DNA from: Streptomyces sp. A0958
Lineage (GTDB): Bacteria; Actinomycetota; Actinomycetes; Streptomycetales; Streptomycetaceae
Length of the DNA stretch: 64,000 nucleotides
Assembly: GCF_004795035.1 (NCBI RefSeq)
Contig: NZ_SSBK01000026.1
Coordinates: forward strand, 1-64,000
Direction: 5' to 3'
Shown: piece after piece, positions 1-8,066 of the stretch
Numbering within the stretch: the first letter of the stretch is position 1
Layout of the letters: every line of letters begins with the position of its first letter
Made by a program: the position numbers and the translations under genes
Notes under the pieces: generated by a model
What the model saw: only the letters and a program-made list of their open reading frames with translations
What the model was told of the DNA's origin: nothing
Databases searched by the model: none

Positions 1-189
1 GTCTTCGCCACCAGGGCCGAAGCGAACCTCGCGCTCTTCGAGTACATCGACGGCTTCTACAACCCCCGCCGCATCCAGAAACGCCTCGGCTACCTCAGCC
101 CGATCGAGTACGAGGAGAAGCACTACGCCAACCAGGCAACGACCGAACAAGTGAACCTGAAACTACGTCACCCCGCCCTGACCAGCTAG
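1..189 (+). CDS. IS3-family transposase (OrfB), C-terminal fragment
   Basis: The frame is open from the first base and ends at TAG 187-189, giving 62 residues. It reads as the end of an IS3-family DDE integrase core: a stretch with FEYIDGFYNPRRIQKRLGYL, then SPIEYEE and a short tail. This is the usual C-terminus of OrfB transposases. The gene is cut by the window edge, so completeness cannot be judged. The insertion sequence probably ends close to base 220, where CCTCA would be the outer end of the right inverted repeat. The left end is outside the window, so the IR match could not be checked. Confidence 0.85.
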   Translation, partial: VFATRAEANLALFEYIDGFYNPRRIQKRLGYLSPIEYEEKHYANQATTEQVNLKLRHPALTS

Positions 190-1046
190 TCAACACCTCC
201 CGCACAGCGGGGGAACCTCACAGGGATGCCCAGCGTGTAGACGGCCACTGCGAGGGTTGCGATGATGCAGATAACTAGACACTGGAGCCGAGAGCGAGCC
301 AAGGGCACGGCGAAAGCCGTCCACCAGGCTGGGACGGCACAGACGACAGCGAGCAACCAGCACACGGCGGCCGCAACGGGTATCAAGTGCTGAGCTGTTG
401 ACAGGAAGAGGGACATGGCGAGCAGTGGCCCGCCGAAGAGCGCCACAGCCCTGTTGAGGGCGTCCTCTCCATGACGGATAGTCCCGGTACGCCCCCGTCC
501 GTCGAGCGGCCGCACGTCGAGGTCCGCTCGGGGCCCGTCCGTGCGTAGATGCCGGGCCAGGTGTCGGGCGGCGTCCTTGCTCGCATGGATGCGCACGCGG
601 ACGTCGAGCAGCCCGGTGTGCGCCGCGCACCAGCGCGTGGCTGTTCGCCAATGCCGACGGAAGCCCGGTGTGACAGTGCCTTCGGGTTCGTGATCTGCCG
701 AGTGCACCTGCCACTCGGGCTCAAGAACCCGATCGATCTCCTCACGCCGGAACAACCGACCGTAAATCACAGTCTGTACCGACCGGCTCAACTCTGTGAT
801 CTGCCAAGCTGCTTCGCGGTCGGCACGCCAGGTGGAGCCCATGATCGGCACTTCCACCCACCAGAATTCGCTGCAATTGACATCTGAGTCGAACGCCCGG
901 AGGACCGTGCGTCGCTCTTTCGGGCTGAGCTCGTGGCACGTCCAGCCCAGCTCCCGTATCCGCCGCATGGCTTTGTCCCACTGCGGCCTGCCGCCTTGCA
1001 GCTCGATCAGGGTGGTCACCGTGCAGTCCGGTCCACGGGGAATCAT
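186..1046 (-). CDS. Hypothetical membrane-anchored protein, 3' end replaced by IS
   Basis: This 286-residue protein has a soluble N-terminal part of about 200 residues. Two hydrophobic segments follow near the C-terminus (around 203-240 and 253-272), so it is probably anchored in the membrane. I do not recognise the family. The start ATG at 1046 is followed by MIPRGPDCTVTTLIEL. The last codons and the stop (186 to about 220) fall inside the inferred end of the adjacent IS3-type element, so the natural C-terminus has probably been lost. It is transcribed toward the transposase. No function is proposed. Confidence 0.5.
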   Translation of the reverse strand: MIPRGPDCTVTTLIELQGGRPQWDKAMRRIRELGWTCHELSPKERRTVLRAFDSDVNCSEFWWVEVPIMGSTWRADREAAWQITELSRSVQTVIYGRLFRREEIDRVLEPEWQVHSADHEPEGTVTPGFRRHWRTATRWCAAHTGLLDVRVRIHASKDAARHLARHLRTDGPRADLDVRPLDGRGRTGTIRHGEDALNRAVALFGGPLLAMSLFLSTAQHLIPVAAAVCWLLAVVCAVPAWWTAFAVPLARSRLQCLVICIIATLAVAVYTLGIPVRFPRCAGGVD

Positions 1047-1447
1047 CGGGCACCCTCGATATGATTGGCGAAGGGTGTTTTTTCAGCCAGCATGGCGGTG
1101 TCCGTCCTCAATCTGTCTCAATCGTCGGAGTGCAGAGAAACGACGATATGGCTCAGCACTGACAGGCAGACGGCGTCTTCAGCGGGTACGTCCCAGTGTG
1201 AGTGTGGGTGCGGCAGGCTGACCTCCGCTGAGGCCGCCGGCGTGGTGGATCCATCCGACGACTCGGTCTGACGAACACTTTTCACGTCCTGGCTTGTGAC
1301 TCAGGCCGGCAGGCCCGCTGCGTTCGCCACCCTTTCGCCCAGTACGACTGAATCACCTTCTGGCTCAGAAACATCTCGTGGTGCACTGCTACAACTTCAG
1401 CCAGGCAGAGCAAGACCGGCTGGCACGCCGCGTGTGCGTCCCCACGC
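1047..1447. other. Intergenic region, no supported gene
   Basis: About 400 bases lie between the membrane protein and the CBASS effector. Short open frames exist, including one on plus reading HCYNFSQAEQDRLARRVC near 1381-1434. None has a convincing start, ribosome site or family match. It may contain decayed transposase or recombinase sequence, and it should hold the promoter of the 1046 gene. Confidence 0.4.
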
Positions 1448-3226
1448 CTATTGGGCGAGCAGAATCTCGGTAATCGGTCCGCCGTTGACACCTGGCTCAA
1501 GCACGAGAGCTGGCGTGTAGCTGGGCCTCCCAGGGGTAGCACCGTCCCACTCGTAGACGACGGTGCGCAGTGTGTTGAGGTATCGCCCTACGAGCAGAGC
1601 CATCGTGTAGGGGCCGTGGAAAGCGAGATGCACCTCCGCACGGCCGCTGTGTGCGGCAAGCGCTTTGATCTGTTGCGCGGCAGCCGTGCTGAGTCGTGCG
1701 GCCTCGCGCGGGTCGAGTCGGTCTGCCCCGGCGACGGAGATCACGGCGGCCGCGGCGAAGCCGTCGCTGGACTCGTGCAGGAGCTGCTTGAATGCGGTCT
1801 GATCTGGATTGGCAGTCAGGCTGAGGAAGATCGCGACGCGGTCGTGGCTGTCGGGTGTCTGCGCTTGTTCGAGGTCAACTGGTTGCGTATGAAGTTCGCT
1901 GGTCAGTGGGTCGTCACCATTTTCTGCAGACGTCCACTGAGCGCCGCGAGTGTCGACCACCTCGACATTTCCGATCTTGGTCTCGGGCAGGGCGGCTCCC
2001 AAGGCCAGGGCTACCGACAGGTGAGCTCCGCCAAAGACGCGTACGGTTTGCGCGCTGGCGGCATAGACGGCGTCGCTGGTCAGGGGCAGTGTGGTCTGCA
2101 GGAGCTGAAGTCCCTCTCGCAAGGGCAGACGCCCGTCGCTGGCGGCCCTGATGCGGATGTGCAGGTCGTCCTCGCCCGCGTCCATGGCGAACGGCGCGGG
2201 GCGGGTCTGGACTCGGATCGTGAAGGCGCGGTTCTGGCTGTGAATGGCGGGCTTGCGTTGTTCGACTCGGTGCATCAGCAGGTCGCGCACGATCTCGCTC
2301 TCGCCGGACGGCTGGAGCATGTTGCTTTGCTTCTTGTCGGCGAGGGTCCGGGAGGGAGCGAGTCTTAGGAGTCGGTCCGGTGCGTCGTAGTCGCACCGTG
2401 TATCGCTTCCCGCTCTGGCGGTCTTGTTCGCGATGCATAGGCTGAAGGCGGGGTCCTCGTCCAATTGGAGCAGCCGAGGGAGCTCACGTTCTCGGACGAT
2501 GTCGCTGTGGACGATGTCCGGTGTCACGACGAGCACGGCTGCTGAAAGCCCTTGGGTCAGGGCTTGCTCGAGGCGATCGGTCGTTGTGCCGGCGCGCAGG
2601 TCGGTACGGTCTCTCCACACGACGAGACCGGCGGCCCTCAGCAGGTTCTCGATCGACTCGGCCTGCGGGGACCCGTCAGACTGCCGGTAGGAGATGAACA
2701 CCGCGCCGTCAGGCCGGACCGCGCCCTTGGGCAGTGGCCCTAGCGCCTTGAATCTCTGTGGTGGCGGAAGGACCGTTGCTGCCTTGCTGGTGACGCGTCC
2801 CCATCGTGGGCGTCGGGTGATCAGCCCGGAGAAGGGGTTCGTCCCGCCGGGAGCGTAAACGAGGAGTGCGATCGGGCCGTCGTGTTCCCGGGCCATTGCC
2901 CGCATCGCGGCAAGGTCCGTTGGGCTCGGTCCGGACGGTGCGGGATGGCTGTGCCACTCGCCGACGTAGCCGGTTGGATCGTCGTCCGCTCGCCGGGCCA
3001 GGAACTCTGCGAGGAGCGTGTTCGCCTTGACGTCATCGCGCACGTACCTGTGGGTGGTCGCTCCTTGTCCCTCGACCACTAGGGCATGGGTGACAACGAC
3101 GTTGGCGTCTTCCTGATAGCCGAGGAGGATGCCACCCGTTTCCCGTGGTAGCTGCTGCGCGGTCGCGGACCCGATGACCTCGTATGCCGCCTGGCGCAGC
3201 TCGAGGCGTGGTGCCGGCCGGGTCAC
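1448..3226 (-). CDS. CBASS effector: JAB peptidase-TIR-SAVED fusion
   Basis: This 592-residue protein has three domains. Residues 1-155 are a JAB/JAMM (Cap3-like) isopeptidase, with Glu29 in ETGG, His92-x-His94, Ser101 and Asp104 forming the HxH...SxxD zinc site. Residues 172-320 are a TIR domain (FISYRQSDG, then VVWRDRTDLRAG; Glu220 is a candidate catalytic Glu for NAD+ cleavage). Residues 330-592 are a SAVED cyclic-oligonucleotide sensor with the family ending HLAFHGPYTMALLVGRYLNT and VYEWDG. TIR-SAVED proteins are known CBASS effectors that degrade NAD+ after binding a cyclic trinucleotide, and Cap3 reverses Cap2 conjugation. Having both in one chain is unusual and replaces a separate cap3 gene. 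The GTG start at 3226 overlaps the upstream stop as GTGA, so it is the third gene of a coupled operon. Activity and ligand are inferred. Confidence 0.9.
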   Translation of the reverse strand: MTRPAPRLELRQAAYEVIGSATAQQLPRETGGILLGYQEDANVVVTHALVVEGQGATTHRYVRDDVKANTLLAEFLARRADDDPTGYVGEWHSHPAPSGPSPTDLAAMRAMAREHDGPIALLVYAPGGTNPFSGLITRRPRWGRVTSKAATVLPPPQRFKALGPLPKGAVRPDGAVFISYRQSDGSPQAESIENLLRAAGLVVWRDRTDLRAGTTTDRLEQALTQGLSAAVLVVTPDIVHSDIVRERELPRLLQLDEDPAFSLCIANKTARAGSDTRCDYDAPDRLLRLAPSRTLADKKQSNMLQPSGESEIVRDLLMHRVEQRKPAIHSQNRAFTIRVQTRPAPFAMDAGEDDLHIRIRAASDGRLPLREGLQLLQTTLPLTSDAVYAASAQTVRVFGGAHLSVALALGAALPETKIGNVEVVDTRGAQWTSAENGDDPLTSELHTQPVDLEQAQTPDSHDRVAIFLSLTANPDQTAFKQLLHESSDGFAAAAVISVAGADRLDPREAARLSTAAAQQIKALAAHSGRAEVHLAFHGPYTMALLVGRYLNTLRTVVYEWDGATPGRPSYTPALVLEPGVNGGPITEILLAQ

Positions 3227-4692
3227 TGGTGGTGGCTCCCTTGTTGTGCGGAGTGGAGGTGGCGCGTCTCCCCTGCAGGATGGAGGGGGCGGTCCACGAG
3301 GAGTCCGACGGCGTGGCGGACGGTTGCCGCTGCTGCCTCGATCACCGCGTGGGGCGGCGTTGGGGAGATCGGACTTCCGCAGCCTGCTTCGAACAGTTGC
3401 GGTGCTTCGGCGTCGGCTCTGGTCGTCGAAGGCGGCAGCGGTGCTGCGGCGTCGATCGGTGGCAGTACGTCGATGCGATAGGTCCTGCCGTCGTTTTGAA
3501 GCGCCGCAGACAGGACCCGTGTGCCCAGTGTCAGGGCGCTCACATGCAGGAGCGCGGTGGTGGCGAAGTCGGCGGTGGCGTTCACGACGAGGTCGTGGTT
3601 CCGCAAATGGTCGACCGCGTCGGCACCCGAGGTAAGGGCGCTATTGATGGTGTCGATGTCTGCAGCCGGCGCCTCGTTGTGCCTGACGAGGTACCGCTTG
3701 ACCGCTTCGGCTTTCGGCAGTCCGACTGCGTCGGGGCCGACGACGTGGCGGACGACGTTTCCCGGCATGACCACATCGTCGTCGATGAGAGTGAGGTGAC
3801 GGACACCGGAGCGCACCAGCATGTCGGCGATGAACGAACCCAAAGCGCCGACGCCGACCACGGCAACCTTGGATTCACGCAGTTTGGCAACGTGGACGCC
3901 TGCGCGAGCGGACCGGGCGGCCTCGGTGTCTGCGCCCGAGCGCAGACGTGTGACGGCCGTGCCGCCCTCCTTCGTGGGCGTTACGTCCAGCACGATCGCG
4001 CCCTCGTGGGTGCCTCGTTGGTAAACCAGCACGACGACCGCGACCGACTGCTGGCGAATTCTGCGGTCCAGATCCGCGTTCGAGCCGAGCCGGGCACAGA
4101 TGTCTGCCCAGGTTCGCGGCGGCACGTCGACCTCGCCGAGATCGGCCACGAACCCAAAGCGGTCCTTGCTGTGCTTAAGGGCTTTCCTGGGACGGATGCC
4201 GTGCCTGATACGCATCGTGTTGTTGCTGGCCGGGCTGAAGCGGACGGAGCGGTTGAGGTACTGGCCGAGGTCGTCGTAGAGGTAGAGGCGCCGGTCCGCG
4301 GACTGATGGAAGTACCGGTCGAGGTCGAGGTCGGGCCGATCGTCCGTCCATCCGGTGTCCGCGTGATCGAACCATGCTGTGACGTGTTCGAGGAATGCAG
4401 GTGCCTCCGTCCACCACAGCTCGTCGTGATCTTCTTCAGCAACCAGGCACAGCGCGCCGTCCGGGTCACGGTGCCAGGACCAGGGCACCGTGTCGTGATC
4501 GATCGGCACCACCCTCGGCGGCCGAAACGGGAAGCGGGGCTGCAGGTCGATCACTACACGAGTCGTGCCCGCCGAGTGCGGGACAGGCCCTTCCCACCCA
4601 GCTTCCATCTCTTGGAACCCGGCGCGGATCAGGCCCTCCTCGAAGTGCAGCCGCGCGTAGGCGACGTACTCGTCGAACTCGGCAGAGGTCAC
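3223..4692 (-). CDS. cap2: CBASS E2-E1 fusion protein (Cap2-like)
   Basis: This 489-residue protein is read from GTG 4692, which overlaps the CD-NTase stop as GTGA. Residues 1-130 are an E2-like domain with a candidate catalytic Cys82 in PDGALCLVAEED. Residues 270-489 are a ThiF/E1 adenylation domain: VAVVGVGALGSFIAD gives the GxGxxG loop (280-285), LIDDD follows at 303-306, NVVRH at 312-316, and a candidate E1 Cys438 lies in EAGCGSP. In type II CBASS such proteins adenylate the C-terminus of the CD-NTase and ligate it to a target, which primes the cyclase. Gene position and overlaps match that role. An in-frame ATG-initiated reading starting further upstream would run into the CD-NTase gene and is rejected. 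The fusion and operon are seen in the sequence; the ligation activity is inferred from family. Confidence 0.9.
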   Translation of the reverse strand: MTSAEFDEYVAYARLHFEEGLIRAGFQEMEAGWEGPVPHSAGTTRVVIDLQPRFPFRPPRVVPIDHDTVPWSWHRDPDGALCLVAEEDHDELWWTEAPAFLEHVTAWFDHADTGWTDDRPDLDLDRYFHQSADRRLYLYDDLGQYLNRSVRFSPASNNTMRIRHGIRPRKALKHSKDRFGFVADLGEVDVPPRTWADICARLGSNADLDRRIRQQSVAVVVLVYQRGTHEGAIVLDVTPTKEGGTAVTRLRSGADTEAARSARAGVHVAKLRESKVAVVGVGALGSFIADMLVRSGVRHLTLIDDDVVMPGNVVRHVVGPDAVGLPKAEAVKRYLVRHNEAPAADIDTINSALTSGADAVDHLRNHDLVVNATADFATTALLHVSALTLGTRVLSAALQNDGRTYRIDVLPPIDAAAPLPPSTTRADAEAPQLFEAGCGSPISPTPPHAVIEAAAATVRHAVGLLVDRPLHPAGETRHLHSAQQGSHHQ

Positions 4693-5693
4693 CCGAAAGT
4701 CCTCTTGCCGGCAGGTACGACGCGGGCACCGGGCGAGATCGCGGATGCCGTCTTGCTGCCGTCCTCGTTGAAGCCGGGGGGCATTGGGAAGACCATATCT
4801 CCATCGCCGTTCTTTCCCAGCAGTTTCCGGAACGCCAGCGCGGCCTTGCCCGCGTCCTCCTCGGCGAGCGCAGTTGCTGCCGACGTCGCGGCGTCGTTGA
4901 ACCGCGTACACGCGGTGTCCAGTTCATCGTCCGTCGCGCGGACGTGGATGGTGTGTCCAGACAGGGTCGGGTCGGTCACCGCGATGCCGTAGGTCACGAA
5001 GTTTTCTATGATCTTGCTGACCTCCCGGAGAGCCGAGACGTAGTACTCCGCCTGGTCGTTGCCCGAGACTGTGCCTGAGGCGAACGCCTGGTAGGCGGCC
5101 ATCTCGATGAAGAATCCGCCCGGCTTCTTCGTGCCGAGCAGGGCGCGACGAGTCTGGCGAAGCAGTTTGACGGTCGGTACGTAGTACTCGTCGTGGTCCG
5201 CGTTCATCGTGCTCGACAGTTCGGTCAGCCCGTCTGGGTTGGTGCGCACCCACTCGTTCTCGTCGCCCTTCTGGGGGATCTCCCAGGTTCCGTCCCCGTA
5301 GGGGCGGGCAGGCACCGCGTCGACGTAGAGGTCGTACTCCGGGAAGGAGACTTGCAGGCTCCGGTCCTGGCGCTTGGTGCGCCGGTGCCCGTCTGCGTCG
5401 GTGGCGAACTCCGCATGCAGGACCTTGAAGAACCTGTCGAGGACGTCTGCCGACGTGACATCGCTCGGGACATCGGGCAGGCGCACGAACACATCGACGT
5501 CCTTGATCCTGCGGATCGACACGTTGCGCTTGTAGGAGCCGATCAGTACCGGGCTGACGCCGTACTCGACGAGCTTGGCATCAGCCTTGAGGGCGTCACG
5601 GACGAGGCGATGCGCCTCTGGCGCGTTGGTCTTGTCGTCGCCGGGCTCGATGGAGCTCAACGCACCCTTGAACTGCTGCTTGAGGTGAGCCAT
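4689..5693 (-). CDS. CBASS CD-NTase (cyclic oligonucleotide synthase)
   Basis: This 334-residue protein starts at ATG 5693 (MAHLKQQFKGAL). The cGAS/DncV-like nucleotidyltransferase core is clear: Gly52-Ser53 in LIGSYKRNVSIRR, Asp65-x-Asp67 in KDVDVFV and a third Asp125 in DLYVDAVPA. These residues bind the metal and nucleotide. An OAS1-type C-terminal domain follows. The enzyme should sense phage infection and make a cyclic oligonucleotide for the SAVED effector encoded two genes downstream; the exact product cannot be read from sequence. The protein ends in TFG with a terminal glycine, as expected if the adjacent E2-E1 protein conjugates it. The stop overlaps the cap2 GTG by four bases. Confidence 0.92.
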   Translation of the reverse strand: MAHLKQQFKGALSSIEPGDDKTNAPEAHRLVRDALKADAKLVEYGVSPVLIGSYKRNVSIRRIKDVDVFVRLPDVPSDVTSADVLDRFFKVLHAEFATDADGHRRTKRQDRSLQVSFPEYDLYVDAVPARPYGDGTWEIPQKGDENEWVRTNPDGLTELSSTMNADHDEYYVPTVKLLRQTRRALLGTKKPGGFFIEMAAYQAFASGTVSGNDQAEYYVSALREVSKIIENFVTYGIAVTDPTLSGHTIHVRATDDELDTACTRFNDAATSAATALAEEDAGKAALAFRKLLGKNGDGDMVFPMPPGFNEDGSKTASAISPGARVVPAGKRTFG

Positions 5694-5785
5694 CGGGCCC
5701 TCCGGTCTGGTCGTGACTGCATTGGTCTGCTGAGCCTGCCTCGCACCAATGGCAATGCGAGGTCCGCCGGCGAGGGACTGGTGGC

Positions 5786-5926
5786 CTACTTCTTCTTGCT
5801 GCCCTTGCCGGTGCTCTCGTTGGTCGTTGCCTTCGGGTGCCGCTTTACGGTGGCCTGCTTCACGAACCGGCCCGTGATGGCACTGCGGCCCCGCTTGCCG
5901 TTGGATGCGCTGCTCTTGCCCGCCAT
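5786..5926 (-). CDS. Small basic protein leading the CBASS operon
   Basis: This 46-residue Lys/Arg-rich protein starts at ATG 5926 behind a GGAAGGA ribosome site about seven bases upstream. Its core reads SAITGRFVKQATVKRHP and it ends GKGSKKK. I recall similar TGRFV-containing small proteins in actinobacteria but know no function for them. It lies 92 bases before the CD-NTase in the same direction, so it may be the first gene of the CBASS transcript. A nucleic-acid-binding or regulatory role, or service as a conjugation substrate, is speculation. Confidence 0.6.
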   Translation of the reverse strand: MAGKSSASNGKRGRSAITGRFVKQATVKRHPKATTNESTGKGSKKK

Positions 5927-6043
5927 GGGCTGTCCTTCCGATCTTCTGCGGTGGCCTGCGGTAGCACACGCCACATCCTGTCTATAGATTTCGTTTACCC
6001 AGTAGGTGCATGGAATCTCGTAGACCTTGATCGGGAGGATAGC
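5927..6043. promoter_or_regulatory. Divergent promoter region, CBASS versus higBA
   Basis: These 117 bases separate the start of the small CBASS-leading protein (minus) from the HigB-like toxin (plus). Both promoters must lie here. The segment is unusually AT-rich for this genome (for example TCTATAGATTTCGTTTA near 5980-5997). Exact -35/-10 boxes are not assigned. HigA-type antitoxins normally bind such regions, so cross-control of the two modules is possible. Confidence 0.4.
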
Positions 6044-6418
6044 ATGGAGGCAGTAGGTACACGGAAATGGATTCTGGGGTCGCTGGTGGAGATCGTCTTC
6101 GAGGACGCCGAGCTCGCCCGTCTCTGCAACAGCGGCCCTGCCCGCAGGGACCGTTTAGGCCCCGATGGGGCGACCACCCTGCTCCGGCGTCTTGGCCAGA
6201 TGGCGGCCGCCCACCACTTGGCCGACCTGCGCCACGTTGCAGCCGCGCGGCTGCGGCCCGCAGCCAACGGGGACTGCTTCACTCTGCTGGTGTCGCTCGG
6301 TGATCACGGCGATCTCGTGGTCCGCCCGCGTGACGACCCGCCCCGCACCCTCGACGACGGCACCCTCAACGAGCACGCCGTACGCGCTGTGATCGTCGCA
6401 GCGATCCACCGCCCCTGA
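6044..6418 (+). CDS. HigB/RelE-like toxin
   Basis: This 124-residue protein starts at ATG 6044 behind GGGAGGA (6033-6039). It fits the HigB/RelE plasmid-killer family: the strand VEIVFEDAELARLCNS, a helix with LLRRLGQMAAA and then LADLRHVAAARLRP. Such toxins are ribosome-dependent mRNA nucleases. The C-terminus is longer than in short HigB proteins. The gene lies directly upstream of an XRE-type antitoxin, in the toxin-first order of higBA loci. Nuclease residues were not assigned, so the toxin call rests on fold-like motifs and context. Confidence 0.72.
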   Translation: MEAVGTRKWILGSLVEIVFEDAELARLCNSGPARRDRLGPDGATTLLRRLGQMAAAHHLADLRHVAAARLRPAANGDCFTLLVSLGDHGDLVVRPRDDPPRTLDDGTLNEHAVRAVIVAAIHRP

Positions 6419-6467
6419 TCTCGCCACCATGCCCGCCCCGCAGCCTCGCCGACCGAGAGGCACTCAC

Positions 6468-7604
6468 GTGACTCCGCCCTCCGCCCCGCACCCGTTCGCA
6501 CCGGATGAAGTCCTGCCTCCTGGTGACACGCTGAAAGAACAGCTCGACGCCCTTGGCATTCCCCAGGCGGACCTTGCCCGCCGCACCGGGCTGTCGACCA
6601 AGCACGTCAACCAGGTCGTCCAGGGCAGCGCTGTCCTTACCCCCGACACTGCCCTTTTGCTGGAGCGGGCCGTCGGAATCCCGGCTTCGCTGTGGAACCA
6701 GATGGAGGCCGCCTGGCGCACCCATGTCAGCCGCATCCAGAGCCGTGAAGCCCTTAGCCATCGCCTCGACTGGCTCGACCGCTTCTCCCTGCAGGAGTTG
6801 GTCAAACGCGGCATCCTGCAGACGAAAGAGCGCACGGTGGACAATCTCGAGCGTCTGCTGGCGTTCTTCGGGGTCGCCGACCCAGAGGTTGCAGAGAACG
6901 TGTGGGGCAGTTACCGAACTGCCTTCCGGCGTTCCACCGTCCTCACGCCGGACGACTACGCCACCGCCGTCTGGCTGCGCCAGGCTGAACTCCGAGCACG
7001 TGAAATCCCTTGCGCACCCTACGACCGCGCGGTCCTGCTTGAGCTACTTCCCCAGCTGCGAGCCCTGACCGTCGAGGAACCCGCCGTCTGGCGCACCGAA
7101 ATCCCGCGCCTCTGCGCCCGAGCCGGCGTCGCGGTGGTGTTCGTTGCCGCGCCCCCCAATAGTCACGTGTCCGGCGTCACCCGATGGCTCACCCCTGAGA
7201 AGGTCGGAGTCGCCCTCAGCGGCCGGTTCAAGAAGGACGACCACTTCTGGTTCACCGTCTTCCACGAGCTCGGCCATGTCCTCCTGCACGGCAAACGCCT
7301 CACCTTCATCGACAACACGAGCCGTGACGACGACACGACCCCCGAAGGAGATCGCAGTGAGGACGAGGCAGACGCCTTCGCCAGGGATACCCTCATCCCG
7401 CCCGAGCACGCGGCCGCCTACAAGCAACTTGCCCAGCGCCCCATGCCCTTTACCAACATCACAGCCTTCGCCCGCCGGGCTGGCATCGCCCCAGGCATCG
7501 TTGTCGGTCGCCTCCAGCACGACGGCGTCCTGGACTGGAAATACGGCAGCAAGCTGAAGCGCCCCATCGAGATCAGCCTCTCCGGCGATCTCGCTGCGGG
7601 CTAG
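6468..7604 (+). CDS. HigA-type antitoxin fused to ImmA/IrrE peptidase
   Basis: This 378-residue protein is read from GTG 6468, which has GAGAGG upstream; an ATG at 6429 is in frame but has no ribosome site. Residues 20-85 are an XRE helix-turn-helix (IPQADLARRTGLSTKHVNQV) in the HigA form. Residues about 230-350 are an ImmA/IrrE-like zinc peptidase with the HExxH motif in FTVFHELGHVLLHG and a downstream Glu in DEADAFARDTLIP. The HTH should neutralise and autoregulate the upstream toxin. The peptidase domain could allow conditional cleavage of a repressor or toxin. Context and motifs are strong; the target is unknown. Confidence 0.85.
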   Translation: MTPPSAPHPFAPDEVLPPGDTLKEQLDALGIPQADLARRTGLSTKHVNQVVQGSAVLTPDTALLLERAVGIPASLWNQMEAAWRTHVSRIQSREALSHRLDWLDRFSLQELVKRGILQTKERTVDNLERLLAFFGVADPEVAENVWGSYRTAFRRSTVLTPDDYATAVWLRQAELRAREIPCAPYDRAVLLELLPQLRALTVEEPAVWRTEIPRLCARAGVAVVFVAAPPNSHVSGVTRWLTPEKVGVALSGRFKKDDHFWFTVFHELGHVLLHGKRLTFIDNTSRDDDTTPEGDRSEDEADAFARDTLIPPEHAAAYKQLAQRPMPFTNITAFARRAGIAPGIVVGRLQHDGVLDWKYGSKLKRPIEISLSGDLAAG

Positions 7605-7667
7605 CCGCCCCTGGACGTTTCACTGAACGCCACCCGCCGCGTAGCAGATAGGCAGGAACTGCTTGCT

Positions 7668-8066
7668 TCAGGCGAAGGCAAGCGCGCGATACTCCTCGAC
7701 CGAAATCTGGACGACCCCAATGTTCATACGGGCCGTGTAGACCAGGCCGTCGAGATGGCCGGTCTCGTGGTGGATGAGGCAGCCTTCGTAGTGCTCGTCG
7801 GTCTTCTCGGAGTGAACGGTGATCTTCGGAGGTTGGCCGCAGGGGTGTTCGCCGGGGCTGCACAACGGCTGCGGCCCTGCCGATGCCGATCTACGAGGCG
7901 GCGATGCCCCTGCCTTTGGCGAAGTGGTGGACCTGGGTGATGTGGTCCGACCGGCGAACAGTTCGTCGGTGATGCGCTCAGCATCGTCGCGCTCGGCGGG
8001 CAGGCTGAAAGAGCGGGGCCATTTCGCCCAGGACGCCGACGCTGCGCTGGACGACTCCAGGGCCAC
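7668..8066 (-). pseudogene. Peptide deformylase remnant
   Basis: The minus strand keeps pieces of a peptide deformylase in different frames. Near 7746-7775 HHETGHLDG matches the HExxH metal motif and is followed by LVYTARM. Near 7874-7920 GRGIAAS-stop-IGIGRAAAVV matches motif 1 (GxGxAAxQ), with TAG (7891-7893) in place of the Gln codon. The EGCLS motif between them is missing, so there is an internal deletion as well as a nonsense change and a frameshift. The gene is not functional as read. The rest of 7605-8324 holds no other supported gene. Confidence 0.6.

Noticed and set aside
3184..4992. 602-residue open frame on plus, antisense to the CBASS E2-E1 gene
   Set aside because: It has no recognisable domains, and the minus frame carries complete E2 and E1 motifs. 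It is a high-GC antisense shadow.
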